Notes: generated from the sequence alone by a model not told the origin. DNA of 64,000 bases from Paraburkholderia piptadeniae (GCF_900007165.1 NZ_CYGY02000056.1:62001-126000), one strand, 5' to 3'. Numbered from the stretch's first letter, positions 17,642 to 26,696 are shown. Translations and numbers: made by a program.

Positions 17642-18346
17642 ATGTCGCTCGACAACACACCTCGCCCCGCGTGGCTGACCTTCGACTGCTACGGCACGCT
17701 GATTCAATGGGACGAAGGCTTGCAAAGCGCCGTCGCGGAAATACTCGACAGCAAGGGTGCGTCGGCGATCGATCCGCGCGAACTGATCGCCGTCTATGAC
17801 AGGCACGAGCATGCGCTCGAACAGACGCCGCCTCATCGCAGCTTTCGCGAAGTCGCGGGAGAAGCACTGCGTATCGCGCTCGGCGAATTCAGGCTGCGCG
17901 TGGACGATAACGATATCCGCACGCTCACCGACCACATCTCCGCGATGCCGCCGTTTCCCGAAGTGGTCGAGTCGTTGCGCGCGTTGAAGGAAAAGGGCTA
18001 TCGTCTATGCATCGTATCGAACACCGACGATGACGTGATCGCAGGCAACGTCGCGCAACTCGGTGGCCATATCGATCGTGTGATCACTGCGCAGCAAGCG
18101 GGTGCGTACAAGCCGGACCGCCGGCTTTTCGACTATGCTCACGAACAGCTCGGCGTATCGCGCGACGACGTGGTGCATATCTGCGCAAGCCCGCATCTGG
18201 ATCATGCGGCCGCGCGCGATATCGGCTTTCGATGTGTGTGGATCGATCGCGGCACGGGGCGCAAGCTCTTGTCCGACTACACGCCCGACGCAACCGTGCC
18301 GACGCTCGACCGCGTGCCGCCGCTCTTCGCATCGCCTGGCTGGTGA
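17642..18346 (+). CDS. HAD hydrolase, haloacid dehalogenase type II-like
   Basis: The 234-residue protein has HAD motif I in TFDCYGTLIQWDEG, motif II in IVSNTDDDV, the Lys of motif III in GAYKPDRRLFDYA and motif IV in ICASPHLDHAAARDIG. The FDCYGTL beginning and the length match L-2-haloacid dehalogenases, but many such proteins act on phosphate esters. AAAGGAACG precedes the ATG. It is the first gene of a pair with the class II aldolase-like gene 42 nt downstream, and is divergent from LysR. The pair suggests breakdown of an unknown hydroxy or phosphorylated acid. Confidence 0.85.
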   Translation: MSLDNTPRPAWLTFDCYGTLIQWDEGLQSAVAEILDSKGASAIDPRELIAVYDRHEHALEQTPPHRSFREVAGEALRIALGEFRLRVDDNDIRTLTDHISAMPPFPEVVESLRALKEKGYRLCIVSNTDDDVIAGNVAQLGGHIDRVITAQQAGAYKPDRRLFDYAHEQLGVSRDDVVHICASPHLDHAAARDIGFRCVWIDRGTGRKLLSDYTPDATVPTLDRVPPLFASPGW

Positions 18347-18388
18347 ATATCGGCTGGTGAACATCAAACGGCAAGAGGATCGCCCTTC

Positions 18389-19174
18389 ATGGCTCATACG
18401 CTCAACGTCAGGACCACGGCTGTCTCGCGCCGCGCGACGCTCGACTCGGACGCCGTGCGCGCCGCTCGCGTCGAACTCGCGGCCTGCTTTCAGCTGGCTG
18501 CGCAATACGGCTTCGAAGAAGGGGTGTGCAATCACTTTTCGGCAGTCGTGCCGGGGCACGACGATCTCTTCTTCGTCAATCCATACGGCTTTGCGTTTTC
18601 GGAGATCACGGCGTCAAGGCTTTTGATCTGCGATTTCGACGGCAACGTGATCGACGGCGACGGCCAGCCCGAAGCGACCGCCTTTTATATCCACGCGCGC
18701 CTGCATCGCGCGATGCCGCGCGTGAAGGCCGCGTTTCACACGCATATGCCGAACGCGACCACGCTGTGCCTGATCGAAGGTCCGCCGCTGTTATGGCTTG
18801 GACAGACGGCGCTGAAGTTCTATGGCCGCACCGCCGTCGACGAGCAGTACAACGGCCTCGCGCTCGACAATTCGGAAGGCGATCGCATCGCTAAGGCAAT
18901 GGGCGAAGCGGACATCCTGTTCCTGAAGAATCACGGCGTGATGGTCGCGGGCGCGAGCATCGCCGAAGCGTGGGACGATCTGTACTATCTGGAACGAGCC
19001 GCCGAAGTGCAGCTCAAGGCGATGCAGAGCAATCGTCCGCTCAAGGCCGTGCCGCACGACGTCGCGCAACGCCCATACGAGCAGATGAGGCTGGGCGACA
19101 AGGAAAGCGCGCGTGCGCATCTGGACAGCGGAATGCGTCGCTTGCGCGACGCGGGGAATCCGTTCGACAGGTAA
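18389..19174 (+). CDS. Class II aldolase/adducin family protein
   Basis: The 261-residue protein has the class II aldolase fold: GFEEGVCNHFSAVVPGHDD near the N-terminus, the first two zinc ligands in FHTHMPNATTLC, and LKNHGVMVAG carrying the third His. The early Asn-His-Phe-Ser (NHFS) is typical of the adducin-like subgroup. A metal-dependent aldol cleavage or decarboxylation is likely; the substrate is unknown. It follows the HAD gene by 42 nt on the same strand and is probably cotranscribed. Confidence 0.87.
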   Translation: MAHTLNVRTTAVSRRATLDSDAVRAARVELAACFQLAAQYGFEEGVCNHFSAVVPGHDDLFFVNPYGFAFSEITASRLLICDFDGNVIDGDGQPEATAFYIHARLHRAMPRVKAAFHTHMPNATTLCLIEGPPLLWLGQTALKFYGRTAVDEQYNGLALDNSEGDRIAKAMGEADILFLKNHGVMVAGASIAEAWDDLYYLERAAEVQLKAMQSNRPLKAVPHDVAQRPYEQMRLGDKESARAHLDSGMRRLRDAGNPFDR

Positions 19175-19232
19175 CGGCTGATGTCCGCAACGGCTTTGTT
19201 CACGCCAGTGACGCCCGTCGCGGGCATCCCTT

Positions 19233-20000
19233 TCACGCGACTTCTACCGTCACTTCGGGCAGCGCGCGAAACGGCGCCAACAGTTCCTCGGTCGCCGTCG
19301 CAGAAGTAATGAGCCGCCAGTCGCGCTGAATGGGCGTCCAATGCTGCTGACGCGCGCGCCCTAGCTTGGCCGAATCCGCGAGCACGATGATCTCGGCCGC
19401 GCGGGCCACGATGCATTCTTTCAGATATGCCTGCTGAGCCGTCGTCTCGCACAGGCCGAAACCCGCGACGACACCGTCCGCGCCGAGAAACGCGCGATCG
19501 ACGGTCAAGCGGCTCAGGATCAGTTCGGCAAGCGGCCCGAGCGTACTCATGCTCGACCCGCGCAACTCGCCGCCGATCAGCGTGAGCCGCACGCCCGGCG
19601 CATTCGCGAGCGACGTCACCGCGAGCAGGTTGTTCGTCACCACATGCAGGTTTTCTCGCGCGCACAGATGGCGCGCGAGCGCGGCACACGTCGTTCCGCC
19701 GTCGAGCAGCACCGTGTCGCCCTCGCGGACATGCGCGGCAGCCGCCTGCGCAATCGCTTCCTTTTGCTCGCTCTGTGCGGCCTTGCGTTCTTCGAGCGAC
19801 GCTTCCGGTTCATGCACGCCGACCAGCGCCGTCGCGCCGCCATACGTGCGCACGAGCCTCCGCTGTTTTGCGAGCGCGGTCAGGTCGCGCCGGATCGTCG
19901 CTTCCGATACACCAAGCGCGGCGCACAACTCCTCGACGTTGGCATCGCGCGTACGAACAAGCTCAAGAATCGCCTGATGACGGTCAGTCGTTTTTTTCAC
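19233..20000 (-). CDS. DeoR-family regulator, probable repressor of the D-threonate-type operon
   Basis: The roughly 255-residue protein has a DeoR helix-turn-helix (RHQAILELVRTRDANVEELC, VSEATIRRDLTALAKQ) and a C-terminal sugar-phosphate sensor domain (DTVLLDGGTTCAALARHL, NNLLAVTSL, LIGGELRG, AFLGADGV, VLADSAKLG). The start is uncertain. I took the GTG at 20000 (VKKTTDRHQ), where family members usually begin; an ATG at 20054 is possible, and neither has a strong binding site. It lies 89 nt after pdxA2 on the same strand, at the end of the kdgT-dtnK-pdxA2 cluster. The twin palindromes at 23477 and 23541 are its likely targets. DeoR proteins are usually released by a phosphorylated pathway intermediate. 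Confidence 0.85.
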   Translation of the reverse strand: MKKTTDRHQAILELVRTRDANVEELCAALGVSEATIRRDLTALAKQRRLVRTYGGATALVGVHEPEASLEERKAAQSEQKEAIAQAAAAHVREGDTVLLDGGTTCAALARHLCARENLHVVTNNLLAVTSLANAPGVRLTLIGGELRGSSMSTLGPLAELILSRLTVDRAFLGADGVVAGFGLCETTAQQAYLKECIVARAAEIIVLADSAKLGRARQQHWTPIQRDWRLITSATATEELLAPFRALPEVTVEVA

Positions 20001-20089
20001 ATCGGCAGCAGCGTGAGAAAGGGTCTCGATCTTACACCAGCGATGCGCGCGCACGGCATCGAGGCCATGCGTAGCGCGCCTCGATTCGA

Positions 20090-21088
20090 TTAACGGCGCG
20101 TCGCCAGTTCCGCACCCTGACGCAGCGCTTCGAGCATGCTGCCTTCATCGACGATGCCCTTGCCCGCGATATCGAACGCCGTGCCGTGATCGACCGATGT
20201 GCGGATCACTTCGAGCCCCACCGTCACGTTCACGCCCGCTTCGAGGCCGAGCACCTTCACGGGGCCGTGGCCCTGGTCGTGATACATCGCGACCACCAGA
20301 TCGAAGTCGCCGCGGCCCGCGCGGAAGAACAGCGTGTCGGCGGGCAGCGGGCCCGTCACGTCGAGGCCGCGCTCCTGCAGCACCTTGATGGCGGGAATGA
20401 TCTTCTCTTCCTCTTCGCCGTAGCCGAACAGGCCGTTCTCGCCCGCATGCGGATTGATCCCGCACACGCCGATGCGCGGCTTCTCGATGCCCGCCTTCAC
20501 GAGCGTCGCGTGGCCGCGTTCGATGGTCCGCTGCACGAGACCCGGCTCGATCTTGCGGATCGCGTCAATGATGCCGATATGCGTCGTCACGTGAATCACG
20601 CGCAGTTGCGGCGCGACGAGCATCATCGACACTTCTTCGACACCCGTCAGGTGCGCGAGCATTTCCGTGTGGCCCGGGTACTTGTGGCCGCCCGCATGCA
20701 GCGCTTCCTTGTTGAGCGGCGCGGTGCAGATCGCGTCGATCTTGCCCGCCTGCGCGAGTTCGACGGCGCGCTTGATGTATTGGTAAGCGGCATCGCCGGC
20801 CAGCGCAGACAGCTTGCCGAACGGCAGGTCGTCGGGAATCAGGCCGAGGTCGATGCAGTCGATCGTGCCCTGCTCGTAGCGCGCTTCCGCTGCATCGCCG
20901 ATGCGGCGAATCTTCATCTCGCCGCCGACGATCCGATTCGCGCGCTCGAGGCGCTTTGCATCGCCGATCACGAGCGGACGGCATTGCGCGTAGACGGACG
21001 AATGCGCAAGGCTCTTGACGACGACTTCCGCGCCAACGCCGGCTGCATCGCCCATCGTGATGCCGATTACAGGAAGGTAGTTGCTCAT
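20090..21088 (-). CDS. pdxA2: PdxA2-type 4-phospho-D-threonate dehydrogenase
   Basis: The 332-residue protein belongs to the PdxA family: GITMGDAAGVGAEVVVKSL at the start, the metal-binding His residues in KYPGHTEML, INPHAGENGLFG and AMYHDQGHGPVKVLG, and the tail TSVDHGTAFDIAGKG. PdxA itself makes vitamin B6. Copies next to a DUF1537 kinase (PdxA2) oxidise and decarboxylate 4-phospho-D-threonate, or the erythronate form, to dihydroxyacetone phosphate. The context here (kinase gene 49 nt upstream, KdgT-type permease, DeoR regulator) clearly favours the catabolic role. It is cytoplasmic and NAD-dependent by family. Confidence 0.88.
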   Translation of the reverse strand: MSNYLPVIGITMGDAAGVGAEVVVKSLAHSSVYAQCRPLVIGDAKRLERANRIVGGEMKIRRIGDAAEARYEQGTIDCIDLGLIPDDLPFGKLSALAGDAAYQYIKRAVELAQAGKIDAICTAPLNKEALHAGGHKYPGHTEMLAHLTGVEEVSMMLVAPQLRVIHVTTHIGIIDAIRKIEPGLVQRTIERGHATLVKAGIEKPRIGVCGINPHAGENGLFGYGEEEEKIIPAIKVLQERGLDVTGPLPADTLFFRAGRGDFDLVVAMYHDQGHGPVKVLGLEAGVNVTVGLEVIRTSVDHGTAFDIAGKGIVDEGSMLEALRQGAELATRR

Positions 21089-21137
21089 GATGTGATCTCG
21101 TCAGGCTTCAAGGTTTGATTCTGTTCATGCACGGACG

Positions 21138-22409
21138 TCAATGCGGGACGACGTCCGGTTCTGTTTCCGGTTCGATTTCGTTACGCAGCGTCAGCCACGC
21201 AGCGTACAACGCGTGATCGGTGCCGAATGCACCCGCCTTCGTCACGACGCCGGGGCAATGCGTGCGCGCTGCGCCAAGCGGCCGGCCGACGGCGACGCCC
21301 GCTTCGACTTCGGCCAGCAATTGCAGACTGCCGATATGTGCGGCCGCGAGCATCGCGCGCGCCGTCTCGCCGCCCGTCGCGATCAGCCCGCCCGTCTTCG
21401 TGAAGTGCGGCTCGACGAGCGCGGCGAGCGCCGTCGAAAGTTGCGCGCCTTCGGCGGGATCGAATGCATCGTCGCGGCCGATTCGCAGCAGCAGATCGAC
21501 ACCCGCCTGCAACGACACGCCGATCTGCTCCTGCAATGCGCGCCAGTCGCGATGGCTTTTGCCTTCCCGCAACACGGCAGGCGGCACCACCAGTTCTTCG
21601 ACGCCGCCACGTTCGCGCAGCATTGCGCACTGCCGCTCGCTGACAGCCGACAGGCTGCCGACGAGAATCAGGATCGGACCGCCGGGAAACGGCGCAACGT
21701 CCGGCTTGCGGCCGGTTGCGCCGTTGCGCGGGTTCAGCGCGGCGATCTCGCGCGCAAGTCCGCCCGAGCCGACCCAGAAGAACGGCGCGTCGCCGTGCAG
21801 TGTCGCTTGAGCGAGCGCGCGCAGCGACTGCTCGCTCTGCGTATCGACGATCAGCGCCTGCACGCCATTCGCGGCCATCGCGCCGATGCACACAGCGAGC
21901 GTCTCAGGTTCGTCGCGCAACGCTTCGGCGTCGAGCCGGTCCGTTTTCAGACCGGCCGACTCGAGTTGCGTGGCGATATCGGCAGGCAGTCCCGCGTGTT
22001 CCAGCTTCCACGTGGCCGTCTCTTCGAGCGGCTCGCCGTACACGTAGACACAGCCGCCGCGCACCGTGCGGCCCGTCGCGGGGAACGCGGGCGCGACGAT
22101 CGCCATGCCCGCGAGCGCTTGCAGGCCCGCGACTTCGGCGGCCCAGTTGCCGCGCAATGTCGAGTCGATTTTCTTGTAGAGGCGCTGGTCGCGCGCGCTC
22201 ATTTCCGCATAGGCGGCCGACGTGCGCGCCGCCGCATCGTGAGGCGCGAGACGGCGCGTGTCCGTATCGATGGCGATCGTGTCGGCGCCGTCATGCGCCT
22301 GCGTGCGCTGCGCATCGAGCGTGACGACCGTCCGATGGCCGGCGCTCGCGAATCCGATCGCGCAGTCCGCGGCACCCGACAGGTCGTCCGCAATGATCAG
22401 AATCTTCAT
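21138..22409 (-). CDS. dtnK: Four-carbon acid sugar kinase (DUF1537), DtnK-like D-threonate kinase
   Basis: The 423-residue protein opens with the DUF1537 signature [16 protein letters not shown] and has the N-terminal lobe ([28 protein letters not shown]) and the C-terminal nucleotide-binding lobe ([31 protein letters not shown]). The family was shown to phosphorylate threonate, erythronate and related four-carbon acids. With PdxA2 downstream this member most probably makes 4-phospho-D-threonate, so I use the name dtnK. D-erythronate is an alternative. The start overlaps the stop of the permease gene by 4 nt, so the two are translationally coupled. Confidence 0.88.
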   Translation of the reverse strand: MKILIIADDLSGAADCAIGFASAGHRTVVTLDAQRTQAHDGADTIAIDTDTRRLAPHDAAARTSAAYAEMSARDQRLYKKIDSTLRGNWAAEVAGLQALAGMAIVAPAFPATGRTVRGGCVYVYGEPLEETATWKLEHAGLPADIATQLESAGLKTDRLDAEALRDEPETLAVCIGAMAANGVQALIVDTQSEQSLRALAQATLHGDAPFFWVGSGGLAREIAALNPRNGATGRKPDVAPFPGGPILILVGSLSAVSERQCAMLRERGGVEELVVPPAVLREGKSHRDWRALQEQIGVSLQAGVDLLLRIGRDDAFDPAEGAQLSTALAALVEPHFTKTGGLIATGGETARAMLAAAHIGSLQLLAEVEAGVAVGRPLGAARTHCPGVVTKAGAFGTDHALYAAWLTLRNEIEPETEPDVVPH

Positions 22410-23404
22410 CGTGCCAGCCCTTGGCGATTCTCCGTGCGAGCGCGTTCATTGCGCTGCTGATAGCGCTTCGCGATCGCCGAGGTCAGGATCGGCGACAGGA
22501 TGGCCGTCACGACGACGCACGCGGCAACCAGCAAGGTCGCGCTTTTCGCCGCTTCGTTGTACACGGGGTTCGCCGCGGCGACGAGCGCCGGCACGGCGGC
22601 TGCATTACCCGCCGTATTGGCCGCCGCCACGCCGGCGACGCCCGTGCCGCCCGTCAGGCGGTCGGCGAAATACAGCGGAATGCCCGTCACGATCACGACG
22701 GCGATACCGAGGCCGATGCCCAGCAGTCCAGCTTGCCACACCTTGTGCAGATCGAGACCGGCGCCGAGCGCAAGCGCGAAGAATGGAATCATCACGGGGA
22801 CGGCCTTCGCGAGGAAGTCGCGCATGTCGCGGTCCAGGTTGCCGAGCAGCATGCCGAGCGCAAGCGGCAGAATGCTGCCGACCAGCGTCTGCCACGGGAA
22901 CGCCGACAGACCCGCGACGCCCAGCGTCACCATCGTCAGGAACGGGCCCGATTCGAGCGACATCAGCGTATAGGCGCCGACGTCTTCCGAGCGGCCATAT
23001 TGGCCCATCAGCGCCATGTAGAGGCCGCCGTTCGTGTCGTTCATCGCGGCGACGACGGCCAGCGTCGAGATGCCCGCGAAGAGCCCCGACGAAACCGGCT
23101 GCTCGCCGATCATGTGCCCGAGAATCACGCCGATGATCACAGCCGCGCCCACCTTCGTGACCAGCAGCGCGCCGCCCTTTTTCATCAGATACGGCGTCGC
23201 CTTGACGTCGATGCTCGCGCCCATGCAGACGTAGAACACAGCGAGGATCGGCAGCGCACCTGTAAAGAGCGCGCTGGTGAACGAACCGAAGAATTTCGGC
23301 ATGCCCGGCATGAACGTCGCCACTAGCGCGCCGATGAGCAACGGCACGATCATCATGCCGCCTGGAACGCGCTCGATCGAGCGCTTGATGGGAATCTGAA
23401 CCAT
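22406..23404 (-). CDS. kdgT: KdgT-family acid sugar permease
   Basis: The 332-residue inner-membrane protein matches 2-keto-3-deoxygluconate permease: [18 protein letters not shown] at the start, FCMGAS-like [69 protein letters not shown] and VIIVTGIP-like [15 protein letters not shown]. About ten membrane segments are visible. The ATG at 23404 has GAAGGAGAC upstream; 21 earlier codons are ignored. It is the first gene of the operon and directly precedes the DUF1537 kinase, so its substrate here is probably D-threonate or another four-carbon acid rather than KDG. Confidence 0.88.
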   Translation of the reverse strand: MVQIPIKRSIERVPGGMMIVPLLIGALVATFMPGMPKFFGSFTSALFTGALPILAVFYVCMGASIDVKATPYLMKKGGALLVTKVGAAVIIGVILGHMIGEQPVSSGLFAGISTLAVVAAMNDTNGGLYMALMGQYGRSEDVGAYTLMSLESGPFLTMVTLGVAGLSAFPWQTLVGSILPLALGMLLGNLDRDMRDFLAKAVPVMIPFFALALGAGLDLHKVWQAGLLGIGLGIAVVIVTGIPLYFADRLTGGTGVAGVAAANTAGNAAAVPALVAAANPVYNEAAKSATLLVAACVVVTAILSPILTSAIAKRYQQRNERARTENRQGLAR

Positions 23405-23476
23405 GCGAGTCTCCTTCCTGGTTTTGTTCGTCAGTCGCGTCCAAGCCGCGATTTTTGATTGAAACACTCACCATTA

Positions 23477-23489
23477 GATCGAAACGATC
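23477..23489 (-). promoter_or_regulatory. DeoR operator candidate, downstream copy
   Basis: GATCGAAACGATC is a perfect 5-bp dyad around AAA. An identical core lies 65 bp away (centre to centre). It sits just after the predicted -10 element, toward kdgT, where a bound repressor would block transcription. Confidence 0.65.
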
Positions 23490-23496
23490 AGTCCGC

Positions 23497-23525
23497 AGTG
23501 TAGTTGCTTTCAAATAATTGCGCAA
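23497..23525 (-). promoter_or_regulatory. Predicted sigma-70 promoter of kdgT-dtnK-pdxA2
   Basis: On the minus strand TTGCGC (23520-23525) and TACACT (23497-23502) are separated by 17 bp. It is the best pair in the leader and lies between the two GATCGAAACGATC operators. Confidence 0.55.
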
Positions 23526-23540
23526 ATCAGTCAATCAATT

Positions 23541-23555
23541 TGATCGAAACGATCA
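23541..23555 (-). promoter_or_regulatory. DeoR operator candidate, upstream copy
   Basis: TGATCGAAACGATCA is a perfect 6-bp dyad around AAA. With the copy at 23477 it brackets the promoter, a layout that would allow looping repression. A weaker, related stretch (TTGATTGAAACACTCA) lies near 23457. Confidence 0.65.
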
Positions 23556-23609
23556 TTTTGGACGGTGAGCGGAAGAAGGCGCGAGCGCGCGACGCAGCGG
23601 AATAAAAAA

Positions 23610-23643
23610 AGACAGGCGGCCCCGTCATCGGGGCCGCCTGTCT
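23610..23643 (-). terminator. Rho-independent terminator of the DUF2322 gene
   Basis: A 14-bp perfect GC-rich stem (AGACAGGCGGCCCC and its complement, 6-nt loop) is followed on the minus strand by TTTTTTTATT. It isolates the DUF2322 gene from the kdgT promoter region. Confidence 0.9.
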
Positions 23644-23731
23644 TCATGTAGAAGAACGGCTTGCGGCCTTTCAGTTCAGACGGAATCGCAATCTGAAAAC
23701 GCGCCCCCGTGCTCCTTCACACCACTAGCGC

Positions 23732-24064
23732 TTACGCCGCTGCGATGACGTCGATACGCAGCGCTTCGCCACCCGCCGCGATTTCCAGCAGACGATCGAC
23801 GTTCGGGTGCGCGCCCGGCCGATTGCGCGCATCGGCCGTATGCTCGGCGAACACGGCGAGGCCATGTTCCGCGGCCTTCGCATCGAGCGAACCAAACGCC
23901 TGCCGCAGATAGTGATAGACCGCCAACGAGCCCTGCTTGCCCGGCTTGTTCTCGATGCTTGCCACGATGGCGCCCTTGCCGTCGACCAGTTCGATGCGCT
24001 CGATGCCGTCGATGCCCGGCAGTTGCGCGAGGTTGTCCTTGAATACGTTGCTCGGTTGAATCAC
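23732..24064 (-). CDS. DUF2322 family protein
   Basis: The 110-residue protein contains NVFKDNLAQLPGIDGIERIE, ENKPGKQGSLAVYHYLRQAFG and GAHPNVDRLLEIAAGG. I recognise this as the small DUF2322 family of beta- and gammaproteobacteria, whose function is unknown. It has no signal peptide or membrane segment, so it is probably cytoplasmic. The start is a GTG at 24064 with GGAGCG eight nt upstream. It is divergent from the sulfite reductase operon and has its own terminator. Confidence 0.7.
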   Translation of the reverse strand: MIQPSNVFKDNLAQLPGIDGIERIELVDGKGAIVASIENKPGKQGSLAVYHYLRQAFGSLDAKAAEHGLAVFAEHTADARNRPGAHPNVDRLLEIAAGGEALRIDVIAAA

Positions 24065-24255
24065 TGAATACGCTCCGTCGGTTCGGGATATAACGTGTGG
24101 GCCCGCATTTTATCCGATCGCTTTTATTCGATCGCTTCGACACGCGAGTCGTCTGCGGGAAAAGTCATGACATAGCGCACGCGTCGTCTTTCTCATCTGC
24201 TGCTATCGATTTCGCGTCATCTGCGTCTTGCCGGCCAATGCATCGACCAGTAGAT

Positions 24256-24284
24256 TTGAAAGCACATTTCACATTGGGATAGAA
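24256..24284 (+). promoter_or_regulatory. Possible sigma-70 promoter of the cysI-like operon
   Basis: TTGAAA (24256-24261) and ATAGAA (24279-24284) lie 17 bp apart in an AT-rich stretch about 55 nt before the chosen start codon. The -10 element is poor, so an activator such as CysB may be required. Confidence 0.3.
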
Positions 24285-24337
24285 GTGTTCGGCATCGCCG
24301 GACACTGCGCGTGAAGCGCATGCCCTCGACATCAGCC

Positions 24338-26128
24338 ATGTACCAGTACAACGAGTTTGATAAAGCCTTCCTGCTGAATCGCGCCGCGCAGTTCCGCGAC
24401 CAGATCGAACGCTGGCAGGACGGCCGATTGAGTGAAGACGCATTCCGTCCATTGCGCCTGCAAAACGGCTGGTACGTGCAGCGGCACGCGCCGATGTTGC
24501 GCGTGGCCGTTCCTTATGGCGAGCTGTCGAGCGCGCAGCTTCGCGTGCTCGCCCGTGTCGCGCGCGAATTCGACGCGCCGGAAGAAGACGTCTACCGACG
24601 CGCGCTCGACACGCAGCGCAAGCTCGGCACCGTTCGTCTTCCAACGCATCATGCGCACTTCACGACGCGCACCAACGTACAGTTCAACTGGATTCCGCTC
24701 GCGAAAGCGGCCGACGTGATGGACCTGCTCGCAACCGTCAACATGCACGGCATTCAGACGAGCGGCAACTGCATCCGCAACATCTCCTGCGATGAACGCG
24801 CGGGCGTCGCGCCCGATGAAATCGCAGACCCGCGCCCTTTCGCGGAGATCATGCGTCAGTGGACGACGCTGCACCCCGAGTTCGCTTTTCTGCCTCGCAA
24901 GTTCAAGATTGCGATTACGGGCGCAAGCGACGATCGCGCGGCGACGGACTGGCATGACGTCGGGCTTCGCCTTCGCTACGACGAACACGGCGACCTGGGC
25001 TTTCGCGTGACGGTGGGCGGCGGCATGGGACGCACGCCCGTCATCGGCACGGTGCTGCGCGAGTTCTTGCCGTGGCAGCACATCATGAATTACATCGAGG
25101 CCGTCGTGCGCGTCTATAACCAGTACGGACGGCGCGACAACAAGTACAAGGCGCGCATCAAGATTCTCGTGAAGGCGGAAGGCCAGAAGTACATCGACGA
25201 AGTGGAAGAAGAGTTCCGCCAGATCGTCGAGCATGACGGCGGACCGCATACGATTCCGCAAGAAGAACTGGCGCGCGTCAGTGCGTATTTCGTGCCGCCT
25301 TCCGTTTCTGCGCCCCATGAGACGTCGGACGCAAATGCGCGCGAGCAACTGCACGATACTGCCCAGCAGAATCCGCAATTCGCGCGCTGGCTGGAGCGCA
25401 ACGTCGCGCTTCACAAAGATCCGTCGCTGCGGATCGTCACGTTGTCGTTCAAGCGTCTGCTTCAGGCACCGGGCGACGCATCGGCTGATCAGCTCGATCG
25501 CGTCGCGGACCTCGTGGACCAGTATTCGGCAGGTGAGGCGCGCGTGACGCATACGCAGAACATCGTGCTTCCGTGGGTTCATGAAAACGATCTGCTCGCG
25601 TTGTGGAAAGCCGCACTCAGCGTGGGTCTCGCGAGCGCGAACGTGCATCTGCTGACGGACATGATCGCGTGCCCCGGCGGCGACTTCTGCGCACTCGCCA
25701 ACGCACGCTCGCTGCCCATCGCACAGGCGATCACGGAGCGCTATCAAGACCTCGACGAACTCGAAGACATCGGCGAAGTCGATCTGCACATCAGCGGCTG
25801 CATCAATTCGTGCGGGCATCACCATAGCGGACATATCGGCATTCTCGGAGTGGATAAGGACGGCGCCGAGTGGTATCAGGTCACGCTGGGCGGGTCCGAT
25901 GGATCGTACGCAAGCGGCGATGCGCAGCCGGGCAAGGTGATCGGCCCGTCGTTCTCGGCGCACGAAGTGCCCGACGTGATCGAAGCGGTGCTGCGAACCT
26001 ATGTCGAACGCAGACACGCAAATGGCCTGCACGGTGAGACCTTCATCGAAACCGTGCGGCGCGTGGGCCTCGATCCGTTCAAGGCCGCCGCAAATGCGGC
26101 GCGCACACCGATGGAGGTTCCGGCATGA
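24338..26128 (+). CDS. cysI: Nitrite/sulfite reductase hemoprotein (CysI-like)
   Basis: The 596-residue protein is a full siroheme/4Fe-4S reductase. It shows two ferredoxin-like repeats (FRPLRLQNGWYVQRHAPML; then VTVGGGMGRTPVIG) and the siroheme-binding segment SGNCIRNISCDERAGVAPDE. The cluster cysteines are C445 and C451 (CPGGDFC) and C488 and C492 (CINSC). It reduces sulfite to sulfide with six electrons in the cytoplasm. No flavoprotein CysJ is encoded nearby, so it probably uses ferredoxin or another donor. The ATG at 24338 (MYQYNEFD) matches where related CysI proteins begin; an upstream in-frame GTG at 24311 is less likely. DUF934 follows with an ATGA overlap. Confidence 0.88.
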   Translation: MYQYNEFDKAFLLNRAAQFRDQIERWQDGRLSEDAFRPLRLQNGWYVQRHAPMLRVAVPYGELSSAQLRVLARVAREFDAPEEDVYRRALDTQRKLGTVRLPTHHAHFTTRTNVQFNWIPLAKAADVMDLLATVNMHGIQTSGNCIRNISCDERAGVAPDEIADPRPFAEIMRQWTTLHPEFAFLPRKFKIAITGASDDRAATDWHDVGLRLRYDEHGDLGFRVTVGGGMGRTPVIGTVLREFLPWQHIMNYIEAVVRVYNQYGRRDNKYKARIKILVKAEGQKYIDEVEEEFRQIVEHDGGPHTIPQEELARVSAYFVPPSVSAPHETSDANAREQLHDTAQQNPQFARWLERNVALHKDPSLRIVTLSFKRLLQAPGDASADQLDRVADLVDQYSAGEARVTHTQNIVLPWVHENDLLALWKAALSVGLASANVHLLTDMIACPGGDFCALANARSLPIAQAITERYQDLDELEDIGEVDLHISGCINSCGHHHSGHIGILGVDKDGAEWYQVTLGGSDGSYASGDAQPGKVIGPSFSAHEVPDVIEAVLRTYVERRHANGLHGETFIETVRRVGLDPFKAAANAARTPMEVPA

Positions 26129-26544
26129 ACGGCAACGCACGCATCCGGCTTCTCGACCCGGCCGCGCATCTCACGGATGTCGTCGATCCCATCGTCGCGC
26201 TCGATAACGACGCCGATCCGCTCGATCACCGCGACGCGATTGCGCAAGCGCAGCGCGTCGAACTTCACTTTCCGAGCTTCACGGACGGCAGAGCCTTTAG
26301 CCAGGCGTATCTGATACGGCGGCGGCTCGGCTTCACGGGCGATTTGCGCGCAACGGGCGATGTACTCGCAGATCAGCTGATCCAGATGGAGCGAACGGGC
26401 TTCTCGAGCGCTGTGCTCAAAGAAGGCGTCGATTCAGGCGACGCGCAACGGCAACTCGATCGCTTCGCGTCCTTTTATCAAGGAGATGTGGTTCGCGATG
26501 CGCCGTTTCGGCGTCACGAGCAGGAAGTGAAAGCGAACGCCTGA
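26125..26544 (+). CDS. DUF934 family protein, sulfite reductase partner
   Basis: The 139-residue protein has the family marks LDHRDAIAQAQRVELHFPSF, GRAFSQAYLIRRRLGF and RATGDVLADQLIQMERTGFS. DUF934 genes are almost always found next to cysI/cysH in beta- and gammaproteobacteria, which suggests a part in assimilatory sulfite reduction, although no reaction has been proved as far as I know. It overlaps the reductase stop codon (ATGA), so translation is coupled. A strong terminator ends the operon. cysH, cysD and cysN are not here. Confidence 0.82.
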   Translation: MNGNARIRLLDPAAHLTDVVDPIVALDNDADPLDHRDAIAQAQRVELHFPSFTDGRAFSQAYLIRRRLGFTGDLRATGDVLADQLIQMERTGFSSAVLKEGVDSGDAQRQLDRFASFYQGDVVRDAPFRRHEQEVKANA

Positions 26545-26595
26545 AGATCCCGCGCGCAATGACAGGTGCGCACACAGCACAGTCTGCAAATAGAT

Positions 26596-26637
26596 ATTGC
26601 CGCGATGCGCATCGACGCATCGCGGCAATTTTTATTT
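26596..26637 (+). terminator. Rho-independent terminator of cysI-DUF934
   Basis: A perfect 14-bp stem (ATTGCCGCGATGCG and its complement, 6-nt loop) is followed by TTTTATTT. Confidence 0.92.
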
Positions 26638-26649
26638 CCTTCGGCTTCG

Positions 26650-26684
26650 CATGCCGGGCCGATACAACTCACCGGCCCGGCATG
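26650..26684 (-). terminator. Inverted repeat after cyoD, possible terminator
   Basis: A 12-bp perfect stem, CATGCCGGGCCG/CGGCCCGGCATG, with an 11-nt loop lies 12 nt beyond the cyoD stop. It has no good U-tract on either strand, so termination may be partial. Confidence 0.5.
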
Positions 26685-26696
26685 TTTCGCCACACG

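Noticed and set aside
24332-26140. A 602-codon minus-strand frame opposite the sulfite reductase
   Set aside because: It has no recognisable domain, while the plus-strand protein has siroheme and cluster Cys motifs.
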